Assembly (NCBI RefSeq): GCF_021555175.1 | Contig: NZ_JAKGRW010000024.1 | Span: forward strand, 1-64,000 | Direction: 5' to 3' | Length of the DNA stretch: 64,000 bases | From: Nocardioides alcanivorans | Lineage (GTDB): Bacteria > Actinomycetota > Actinomycetes > Propionibacteriales > Nocardioidaceae | Part shown: positions 37,191-45,164 of the stretch, in pieces | Numbering within the stretch: the first letter of the stretch is position 1 | How the letters are laid out: every line of letters begins with the position of its first letter | Position numbers and translations under genes: made by a program | The notes under the pieces: model-generated | Database searches by the model: none | What the model saw: only the letters and a program-made list of their open reading frames with translations | Told to the model about the DNA's origin: nothing

Positions 37191-38467
37191 CTAGGGAGTC
37201 GCAACCAATCCGCCGAGCAGAAGCGTGACCTTGCCACTGTCACCCCGAAGTATAAGAGCCTCGATTATGTATCTGCATGGCTGATCAAGGGTGCTGATTA
37301 CATACGAGGCACTGCTGCGAAACTGGCGTTTGTAACTACGAACTCGATCACTCAAGGCGAGCAGGTCGGGATCCTCTGGCCGCAGGTTCTCGGCGAAGAA
37401 CTAGAGATCGGCTATGCCTACACATCCTTCAAATGGTCGAACCATGCCAAGAACGCGGCCGGTGTTACCTGTGTGGTTCTGGGCCTACGGAATGCATCGG
37501 CAGACCCGAAGCATATCTTCAGCGACGACATCCGACTCGATGCAAAGCGCATCAACCCGTACCTGGCCGATGGCCCAGACATCTGGATCGGGCGACGCAG
37601 TAGCCCGTTGTCGGCCCTACCTAAGCTGGGATTTGGCTCGATGCCCAACGATGGTGGCAATTTGATCCTGAGCGACGCCGAGAAGGATGATCTGATGGCG
37701 GAAGCACCACAACTTAAGTCATACGTTCGCGGTTTGAGTGGTTCAGATGAGTTCATCAAGGGCAAGACGCGCTGGTGTCTTGTGATCCCCGATGAGGGCC
37801 TCGCCGAAGCAACGAAAGTTGCTGTAATTGAGCGACGTCTCGAAGGCGTCCGCGCACACCGAGAGAATAGCACCGAGAAGTCGACGCAAGCGATGGCTTC
37901 GACTCCGAATCGCTTCTACTTCTGGGCCCACGAGGAAGCAGAATCCCTCATTGTCCCCGCGACTTCCTCGGAACGTCGCGAATATATCCCGATCGGCTAT
38001 CTCGGTCCCGAAACCGTGATTTCCAACTCCGCGAACGCTGCTTATGGGGTTGAACCATGGGTTTTCTCTGTCATCACGTCTAGAAGTCACATGGTCTGGA
38101 TGAAAGCTGTGGGCGGGAAGATGAAGACTGACTACCGTTACTCGGGGACGATTATCTACAACAACTTCCCTGTCCCGCCACTTACTGAGGCGGTGAAGGA
38201 GCAGCTGGTGGTCGCGGCGCTGAGGGTACTCGATGTGCGTGAGTACCACTGCGAGAAAACGCTCGCTGAGTTATACGATCCCGACCTCATGCCAGCCGAT
38301 CTTCGTGCCGCGCACGCCATGGTCGACGAGCTTGTCGATTCGATCTATTCGAGGCGAGGATATGAGACCGATGAGCAGCGGCTCTCTGACCTGTTCGCAA
38401 TGTACGAACGCATGACCGCTGAGGAAGCCGCGAAGGCTCCGGCGAAGAAGAGCAGGAGCACGAAAAA

Positions 38468-40450
38468 ATGAATGCGATCAAGAAGCCGGTCAACATCGTT
38501 GATGTGACCTACGCTCGCACGAAGGCTTCGGTTAACACCGATTCGATGGGTATGCGCGAGATGCAGCAGCGCGTCTTCGCCAAGCGCGACTCACAGCACC
38601 TCCTCGTGAAGGCCCCACCCGCCTCAGGCAAATCGCGGGCGCTCATGTTCGTCGCTCTAGACAAGCTCTACAACCAAGGTCGCAAGAAGGTGATCGTCGC
38701 CGTCCCGGAACGCTCAATCGGAGCATCGTTCTCCTCGACGAACCTCACCAAGTTTGGATTTTTCACCGACTGGGAAGTCAAGGACAGACACAATCTATGC
38801 GACCCCGGCTCCTCGCAGGGGAAGGTGGGTGCGTTCATCGAATTCCTGAACGACTCCTCTGCCACGACGTTGGTGTGCACGCACGCAACATTGCGGTTCG
38901 CATTCGAAAAGCTTGCTCCCGAAGCGTTCGACGGCACGGTGCTTGCGATTGACGAGTTCCACCATGTCTCTGCCGATATTGAAGCCAACCGGCTTGGTGC
39001 GCTGTTGCGTGAGGTGATGAATGGCTCCGACGTGCACATCGTCGCGATGACCGGCTCTTACTTCCGTGGCGATTCGGTGCCGGTGCTCTCGGCCGAGGAG
39101 GAGGCACGTTTCACTCCGGTCACGTTCAACTATTACGACCAGCTCAACGGGTACGAGTATCTGCACTCGCTCGGTATCGGCCACCACTTCTATCAGGGCC
39201 GCTACACGGACGCGATTGGCGAAGTGTTCGACCTCGACAAAAAGACGATCGTGCACATCCCGAATGTGAACTCAGGCGAGTCCACCAAGGACAAGATTGA
39301 AGAGGTCGGGTTCATCATCGACTCGATCGGTGTCGTCGACCACGTCGATCCTGATACCGGGATCATCGCCATCCGTCGCCCCGACACGGGGCAGCTGGTG
39401 CGAGTTGCTGATCTTGTGGACGACACGGACCAGAAGAAGCGCGCCGACACCCTGCACTACCTCTCCACGGTCGCTTCCAAGGACCGCGATGCAGTAGACG
39501 TGATCCTTGCGCTGGGCATGGCGAAGGAAGGGTTCGACTGGCCGTTCGCTGAGCATGCCCTCACCGTTGGCTACCGGGCATCGCTGACCGAAGTAGTTCA
39601 GATCATCGGTCGTGTCACCCGCGACTCTCCGGGCAAGGAACATGCTCAGTTCACGAACTTGATTGCTGAGCCCGACGCATCCCAGGGAGAGGTGAAGGTT
39701 TCGGTGAACAACATGCTGAAGGCCATCACCGCGTCGCTGCTGATGGAACAGGTGCTCGCGCAGAACTTCACCTTCAAGACCAAGCGCACAGGCGACGATA
39801 CGCAGGCTCCAGGTGTGATCAAGATCAAGGGATTCAAGGAGCCCTCGACCGAGCGGGTTAAGCAGATTGTCGAGACAGACCTTAACGACCTGAAGGCGAC
39901 AATTCTCCAGGATGACACCTTCACGAAGGCCGCTGCCGGTTCGATAGATGCGGAGACAACGAACAAGGTGCTGATCCCGAAGATCATCCGAGAGCGGTAT
40001 CCCGACCTGGACGAATCGCAGATTGAGGAGCTGCGACAGCAGGTGGTGGTGGACTCAGTGATCAAGAATGGCGAGGTTCGTCAGGTTGGCGACAAACGGT
40101 TCATCAAGATGGCCGAGAAGTTCGTCAACATCGACGACATCAACATCAACTTGATTGACTCGGTCAACCCGTTCCAGCGCGCGTTTGAAGTGCTGTCGAA
40201 GTCGGTGACGCCGAGCGTGCTGCGGATCATTCAGGACTCGATCACCGCGACCCGGCTCGAGATCACCGAGGACGAAGCTGTCGCGGCGTGGCCGAAGATC
40301 CAGCAGTGGGCCAAGCTCAACGGTCGACCTAATGTGCGGTCGGAGGACCCGACCGAGAAGCGGTACGCCGAGATCCTGCTGTGGCTTCAGCGCCAGAAGC
40401 AACAGCGCGCCGCCGAGGCGCGTGCTAATGAGATGGCGGATGAAGCATGA
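38468..40450 (+). CDS. DEAD/DEAH-box SF2 helicase/ATPase of the R-M-like operon
   Basis: A 660-residue SF2 enzyme. Walker A is VKAPPASGKSRALM (about residue 53), the Walker B/DExH box is LAIDEFHHVSADIE (about residue 160), motif III is VAMTGSYFRG (about residue 196) and motif VI is VVQIIGRVTRDSPG (about residue 379). The C-terminal 200 residues are helical without a recognised domain. It overlaps the methyltransferase and the nuclease genes by ATGA, so all three are translated together. It probably translocates on DNA and activates or feeds the GIY-YIG nuclease, as in other ATP-dependent restriction systems; this is inference. Confidence 0.85.
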   Translation: MNAIKKPVNIVDVTYARTKASVNTDSMGMREMQQRVFAKRDSQHLLVKAPPASGKSRALMFVALDKLYNQGRKKVIVAVPERSIGASFSSTNLTKFGFFTDWEVKDRHNLCDPGSSQGKVGAFIEFLNDSSATTLVCTHATLRFAFEKLAPEAFDGTVLAIDEFHHVSADIEANRLGALLREVMNGSDVHIVAMTGSYFRGDSVPVLSAEEEARFTPVTFNYYDQLNGYEYLHSLGIGHHFYQGRYTDAIGEVFDLDKKTIVHIPNVNSGESTKDKIEEVGFIIDSIGVVDHVDPDTGIIAIRRPDTGQLVRVADLVDDTDQKKRADTLHYLSTVASKDRDAVDVILALGMAKEGFDWPFAEHALTVGYRASLTEVVQIIGRVTRDSPGKEHAQFTNLIAEPDASQGEVKVSVNNMLKAITASLLMEQVLAQNFTFKTKRTGDDTQAPGVIKIKGFKEPSTERVKQIVETDLNDLKATILQDDTFTKAAAGSIDAETTNKVLIPKIIRERYPDLDESQIEELRQQVVVDSVIKNGEVRQVGDKRFIKMAEKFVNIDDININLIDSVNPFQRAFEVLSKSVTPSVLRIIQDSITATRLEITEDEAVAAWPKIQQWAKLNGRPNVRSEDPTEKRYAEILLWLQRQKQQRAAEARANEMADEA

Positions 40451-41664
40451 GCAACCCCGATGCAAGCGGTGTAGGTCCAATCGACTTCGCGTTCCCTGCA
40501 GGCTTGGACGCCATCTTCGATTCCGATGATGACGGACTCCTAGATGCGCCGGAGAAGACCAGGAAGGTCACCAGTTCCGACAGGCTGGAGCGAGCGTTCC
40601 TGGAGATCGTCGAGTTTCGCCGTGCACATGGCCGGACCCCTGACCCGCAGACTCGTGAGATTGCCGAGCGCAAGCTAGGCGCCCGGCTCGACGGCATTCT
40701 CGGCAACGACGAGAAGTTGAACGCGCTGAAGCCTCTCGACACTGAGTTCGGCTTGCTGGAACCTCCAGACGCGCCGGCGTCGCTCGACGACCTGCTCGGT
40801 GGAGACGATCTGGACCTGTTGGCGGATGAGACCGGGCTGCTGGATGTCTCTGACCTGCCTGTGCGAAATACACCGAACGAGATTGACTCGGTGGCGAAGC
40901 GCAAGAAGTGCGAAGACTTCGACCAGTTCGAGCACCTGTTCAGAGCTAAGCACGCGGAGTTGGCGCAGAGTGGCGTGCAGCTTGCGCCGTTCAAGGGGCT
41001 CAAGACTGTTGCCGAGGGCCGGTTCTTCGTTCTCAACGGGGTGATGCTCTTTGTCGCGGAGGTTGGGGAGAACCGCGAGATGGTCGTGGGAGGAAAGCCG
41101 GAGCAGAAGCAGCGACTACGGGTGATCTTCGAGAACGGCACCGAGTCAGCGATGTACCGCCAGTCCCTCTCAATCCGGCTGTTTGAGCAGGACGGTCAAG
41201 CCGTCGTCCAGACCGGGTTGCCTGACGATGAGATTCTCGACGGCAACGACATCGCTAGCGGGTACATCTACGTCCTTCGTTCACGCAGCGATGATCCCCA
41301 GATCGAGCAGCTGAAGGATCTCCACAAAATTGGGTTTTCCCGTGGCCCGGTCGAGAAGCGAATCCAGAACGCAGAGAAGTCACCGACGTATCTAATGGCG
41401 CCGGTCGAGGTTGTCGCGAACTATCAGACGTTCAATCTCAACGTCGTGAAGTTTGAGAACCTTCTACACCGTGTCTTTGCTGAAGTCCGACTCGACCTCA
41501 CACAGATCGATCGCAAGGGTCGCGACTACGACCCCTCCGAATGGTTTGTTGTCCCACGGAACGTAATTGACCAGGCCGTTGACTTGATCGTTTCTGGCGA
41601 GATCGTGAACTACGTCTATGACGTGCAGGCGCAGCGGCTCGTCGGGCGTAAATCCGGGACCTGA
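40447..41664 (+). CDS. GIY-YIG (T5orf172-like) nuclease of the R-M-like operon
   Basis: A 405-residue protein. The N-terminal 170 residues are acidic and linker-like, with no known domain. The C-terminal GIY-YIG domain starts at ASGYIYVLRSRSDD (about residue 271), continues with LHKIGFSRGPVEKRIQNAE (the second motif, His-Lys-Ile-Gly form, about residue 292) and has the Glu in VKFENLLHRVFAEVRLDL (about residue 338). This is the T5orf172/GIY-YIG fold. The gene overlaps the helicase by four bases and is the last of the operon. Confidence 0.85.
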   Translation: MSNPDASGVGPIDFAFPAGLDAIFDSDDDGLLDAPEKTRKVTSSDRLERAFLEIVEFRRAHGRTPDPQTREIAERKLGARLDGILGNDEKLNALKPLDTEFGLLEPPDAPASLDDLLGGDDLDLLADETGLLDVSDLPVRNTPNEIDSVAKRKKCEDFDQFEHLFRAKHAELAQSGVQLAPFKGLKTVAEGRFFVLNGVMLFVAEVGENREMVVGGKPEQKQRLRVIFENGTESAMYRQSLSIRLFEQDGQAVVQTGLPDDEILDGNDIASGYIYVLRSRSDDPQIEQLKDLHKIGFSRGPVEKRIQNAEKSPTYLMAPVEVVANYQTFNLNVVKFENLLHRVFAEVRLDLTQIDRKGRDYDPSEWFVVPRNVIDQAVDLIVSGEIVNYVYDVQAQRLVGRKSGT

Positions 41665-41870
41665 GAGAACCGCTGATAGCTTGGCTTCATTGAAGGCCTC
41701 GGCGTGGACGAACGTGGCGAGCCGTCGTGATTCGTTGTGCTGGTCAGGCAGAGTTCGCCATCACTGTGCCAAGACTGATCAGAAGGCGCCGGGCAGTGCA
41801 TCCCTGGGCCTGCGGCCAACATGCCGATACTGACGTCCTCGGCCACTAGCCAGTTCTATCTCGAGATCGT

Positions 41871-43229
41871 CTACCGTCCGAGCATGATGTCGACTGCTCG
41901 CGCTGGGCTGAGGCGCACTGTGTCCTGCGGCATCGAGGGCACCTCGACCTGCACCTCGTAGACCTCGATCCGCTGTCCGGGCAGGCAGACCCGTGCAAGG
42001 CGGTCACGTTCAGCGCTAGAAGCCGCGAACAGCGTCAGCGGGGCAAGCCGGGCTCGGACTGATCCGTTGATCCGGCTAGCGACAGGTGCGATGACACCTT
42101 GCGGCATGTCGTGGACGAAAAGCGGGATACCCATTGCCCAGTCTGGTGAACGGTCGCGTACGCCCACGTACCCACGCGCCTCATGACTGATCAACTCGAC
42201 AGCATGCGGGGTCAACGCCTCTTGGCGGGCTTCCAGTGCAGCAATCGCGGCAAGATGCCCTTGCTCCTCTTCGCGCCCTGCTTCACGTTGGGTTTTCCGC
42301 CCTTCTTCACGGCCTGCGGCGACCGCTGTTGCGTCGAGCTGTTCCTGTTCAGCGTGCCAGTGCGGCCGGGTTGTCCACAGCACGTTCCCAGGCTCGTGCC
42401 GTCCCAATGCTTGGGGCGGGCGGGTTCGGACATCGTGTCGCCGTACAGTGCCGGCCAGCACGTGGCGGACGAACTGTGCGAGGGCCAGCACCACAGTAGG
42501 GCGACCCCATGAGCCATGTCCGCTGCAGGGTCCCTCATCACGCCCGTAGAGGCCGTGCTGGGCGCAGATGGTGCATGCGCTTCGCGGATCACACCAGTCG
42601 GATTGGAAGGCGCCGATGCCGTCGATCACCGTCGGTTCCGCGGACCGTTGACCTGACGACGGCCCTGAGTTGTCCGAGTCGTCGGTACGGATCCGGATGC
42701 TTGGAACATGCCCGAGAAATGGCCTGTCCTTGTCGGTTATCCAGCACACCGAGACGCCATCACGCGCCATTGCCGCTGTTCGTTCGTCAAGGTCGGCGCT
42801 GGTGGCTGCGGCGAGTTGTGCCTCCCACGCCATTCGTATTCCACTGGTCGGACAGGTCGCCAACACATCGGCACGCCATCCATGCCCTGGGATTTCCAGT
42901 TCGGCGTGCCAACCGGCGCTGCGAATGGCGGACGCCAGCTCCATCTTCAGCAGCCGGTGGGCCACGCTCTCGCCAGCCGAGCCACACGCAGGCGCGCCTG
43001 CATCGTGCGCGAAGAACCGCATGCCGCCTCGTGAGACTTTCGCGTGGACTCCGTGCCCGCACTCACGACAGGTCAGGGGCGCTCGCGGACGCACCTTGTG
43101 CAAGGCTGCCCAGGAGAGTTCGTCCTCTGTACTGGAGCCTCCAGTAAGCATCTGACTGGTGAGGTCAAGGAACCCTGCAGTCCGGTGGAGGGCTGTCAAC
43201 GGCATAGGGCCCATCGTGCCCTGCGGCAC
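41871..43229 (-). CDS. CoiA-like competence/nuclease family protein
   Basis: A 452-residue protein with the features of the CoiA family: a zinc-like N-terminal part CRECGHGVHAKV with FFAHDAGAPAC, then ESVAHRLLKMELASAIRSAG, and a PD-(D/E)xK-type core WRADVLATCPTSG and RMAWEAQLAA. The C-terminal half has a second Cys cluster (CTICAQHGLYGRDEGPC) and ends in a Val/Glu-rich region. CoiA in Gram-positive bacteria aids recombination of transformed DNA; in a defence island a nuclease role is plausible. It faces the GIY-YIG gene across 206 bases. The start may be the GTG at 43229 or an ATG 15 to 24 bases on. Confidence 0.65.
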   Translation of the reverse strand: MPQGTMGPMPLTALHRTAGFLDLTSQMLTGGSSTEDELSWAALHKVRPRAPLTCRECGHGVHAKVSRGGMRFFAHDAGAPACGSAGESVAHRLLKMELASAIRSAGWHAELEIPGHGWRADVLATCPTSGIRMAWEAQLAAATSADLDERTAAMARDGVSVCWITDKDRPFLGHVPSIRIRTDDSDNSGPSSGQRSAEPTVIDGIGAFQSDWCDPRSACTICAQHGLYGRDEGPCSGHGSWGRPTVVLALAQFVRHVLAGTVRRHDVRTRPPQALGRHEPGNVLWTTRPHWHAEQEQLDATAVAAGREEGRKTQREAGREEEQGHLAAIAALEARQEALTPHAVELISHEARGYVGVRDRSPDWAMGIPLFVHDMPQGVIAPVASRINGSVRARLAPLTLFAASSAERDRLARVCLPGQRIEVYEVQVEVPSMPQDTVRLSPARAVDIMLGR

Positions 43230-43398
43230 CGACGCTGTCAGCGGAATTGAGCCGCAAAGCTAAGGCACACCGCGGGCGATCTGTTCTAGGAAGGCTGTCG
43301 ATGCGTTCCGCTCCGCCGGAGAGTCATGACCGATAGGCTTCAGTTCTTGACACTCAACCGGGAACGGACTTGTACCGTGAAGCTGAGCTCCAGCGACA

Positions 43399-44592
43399 GT
43401 GACGTCGTCGTCGGTGCCGCTATCGAGGACGTGTTCTGGCACGCCGATTTCCCGGCTGGCCCTGAGCGGGTTCGTGGTGGGCGTGTCTGACAGGGTTGCG
43501 CTGATCGACTTTCGAATCCATGTAATCCGAACTGGGAGCGACGAAGGTGGTCGCACTGACTTCCATCGGATGCTCTCGGCCCTAGTCGGGCAGGTTCATC
43601 CGACCGCAACGGACGTTCGCGCCGATCCGGGAGATTGGGGTATCGACGTCTTTGTCGGCAGTCTCGTAGACAAGGTCTCGATCTGGCAGTCGAAGTACTT
43701 CTACACCGAGATCGGGAAGTCACAGAAGGCCCAGATCCGGGAATCGTTCGCTTCAGCCATGAAGCACGCCGAAGCCGAGGGTTACGACGTCGAGTCCTGG
43801 ACGCTGTGCGTTGCCTGTGAACTCAGCGCCCCGGAACGGAGGTGGTGGGACACGAAGAAGCGCGAGTGGGAAAGGCTCCATCCCCACCTGAACATCGATC
43901 TTTGGGATGCCCCCGTCCTTCGGCGGCGGCTAATGGCACCTGAGGCCGCCCCGGTTGTGGCGTCGTTCTACGCTGAGAACGGTGCTCAGCACTCGGGCAC
44001 GACTATTTCGTCCCGGCCCCTTCCGGTCTCCTTTGAGGAGCCCCCGGGTTATGAATCGGCGTTATTTGTGCGTCAGATGCGATCTGCAGGGATCAGCGAG
44101 CTAGACGGCCAACGTGCCGCGTACTTCAATGCCGATCTGCTGGTCCGCGACGTTGCAGCACGGAAGGTGCCCGCCGAACTGGCGGCTGTTCGAGAAATCG
44201 ACGTGACCCTGGTCGGGCACTGGGAAGACTCGGTCGCCGATCCAGCGACGTCTCCGAGTGTTGAAGAGTACGAGATTTCTGCCCGCCGCCTATTCGCTCA
44301 CGTGATGGGCGCAACGCATAAGCAGTCGCCGCCAGTCGAGCTCCCTGTGCGCCCGCTCCACCTGCGCGGCTTCATGCATCGGGTTGTAGAGGACTCGCGC
44401 GCTGGCTGGGTCCACGACTGGCGGGACATCGCGCGTGAGCACGCTAGCGAACGCGAAATCGAAATGCCTGCTCAGACGGAGATCGAACCTGAAGCACACA
44501 TCTATGACGGCACAGACGAACATCCCTCGAACGAGGGCCTCGCCGCTGACGGTTCCTCGACTAGTCATGACGCAGAAGGAGAGTTCGTATGA
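43399..44592 (+). CDS. Effector of an ABC-3C/Lamassu-like system, PD-(D/E)xK-type nuclease
   Basis: A protein of up to 397 residues; the true start may be GTG 43483, where the conserved part begins. FHRMLSALVGQVHPTATDVR precedes DWGIDVFVGSLVDKVSIWQS and KYFYTEIGKS: an Asp, then a Q/E-x-K (WQSKYF), the layout of PD-(D/E)xK nucleases with Gln for Glu. The remainder is mixed and ends in an acidic tail. It overlaps the middle-component gene by ATGA. In Lamassu and related ABC-three-component systems the first gene is the effector (often a Cap4-like nuclease) held inactive by the ATPase. The family call rests on the operon and the motif. Confidence 0.7.
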   Translation: MTSSSVPLSRTCSGTPISRLALSGFVVGVSDRVALIDFRIHVIRTGSDEGGRTDFHRMLSALVGQVHPTATDVRADPGDWGIDVFVGSLVDKVSIWQSKYFYTEIGKSQKAQIRESFASAMKHAEAEGYDVESWTLCVACELSAPERRWWDTKKREWERLHPHLNIDLWDAPVLRRRLMAPEAAPVVASFYAENGAQHSGTTISSRPLPVSFEEPPGYESALFVRQMRSAGISELDGQRAAYFNADLLVRDVAARKVPAELAAVREIDVTLVGHWEDSVADPATSPSVEEYEISARRLFAHVMGATHKQSPPVELPVRPLHLRGFMHRVVEDSRAGWVHDWRDIAREHASEREIEMPAQTEIEPEAHIYDGTDEHPSNEGLAADGSSTSHDAEGEFV

Positions 44593-45164
44593 CCGCGGGA
44601 AACGACTACGCTGCCGGGTGGTCGGCAGCCCAGTCCCGCGCCCCCGAAGAGCACACCACTTTCCGGCTCACCCAACTCGTCATCCTCCTTGGTGAGGTCG
44701 CTCCTGCCAACGGACGGACTATCGACCTCGAAACGCTCGGGTACTACGACTTCTTCGCTGCCAACCCGTTCGTAATAGTTCAGCGGGAAGACGCCCGCGA
44801 TCGAGCGAGGCTCCACCAGGCAGCGTTCGACGAGCGCCAACTCACTTACGCTTCGTCGGGGTCCAGGTTCGCGAATCGGCGAAAGCGGCTACAGCACGAC
44901 TGCGCACTCCTGGTCGCATACGGTCTCGGGGAACGGCTGGCTGACGGGTACGCACAAACTGACCGCGGCGCCGAGTTCGTCGAGGGTCTGACCGCCCTGT
45001 ATGTCGACCAGTACCGCGAGTCGGTCACTGTCGTTCATGCCCGCCTGAAATCGCTGAGCGCGCCTGCGCTCGCTCGCAAAGCACGCGAGTGGCTGAGTAC
45101 GCCGTCGCTCGTCTTGGACTTGTATGGCTCGACCGAGCAGCCCGACCCCGGAGAAGCCCAATGA
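44589..45164 (+). CDS. ABC-three-component system middle component (LmuC-like)
   Basis: A 191-residue protein with no catalytic motif. It has LVILLGEVAPANGRTIDLET, NRRKRLQHDCALLVAYGLGE and ALYVDQYRESVTVVHARLK. The size, position and overlaps with the effector and ATPase genes match the middle component of ABC-3C systems, which bridges the ATPase and the effector. Without a search the assignment rests on context. Confidence 0.65.
   Translation: MTAGNDYAAGWSAAQSRAPEEHTTFRLTQLVILLGEVAPANGRTIDLETLGYYDFFAANPFVIVQREDARDRARLHQAAFDERQLTYASSGSRFANRRKRLQHDCALLVAYGLGERLADGYAQTDRGAEFVEGLTALYVDQYRESVTVVHARLKSLSAPALARKAREWLSTPSLVLDLYGSTEQPDPGEAQ

Larger units (their letters stand above)
34103..38471 (+). 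pseudogene. Class I N6-adenine DNA methyltransferase, split by IS1380
   Basis: Two halves, 34103-35534 and 37195-38471, join in frame to 902 residues when the IS and one CTAG copy are removed. Motif I is VFDPACGSGNFLVIAYKEL (about residue 350) and motif IV is GNPPYL (about residue 472), so this is an N6-adenine (YeeA/type IIG-like) methyltransferase. The join restores NPPYLGSRNQSAEQKRDL, typical of the group. The C-terminal half carries the target-recognition region and ends KKSRSTKK, overlapping the helicase by ATGA. The IS sits two codons after the catalytic Tyr, so the enzyme as sequenced cannot methylate. No frameshift is seen. Confidence 0.85.

Noticed and set aside
34103..41664. Operon considered as BREX or DISARM
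   Set aside because: No PglZ, BrxC, BrxL, DrmA or DrmB-like gene is present; only methyltransferase, one helicase and a GIY-YIG nuclease.
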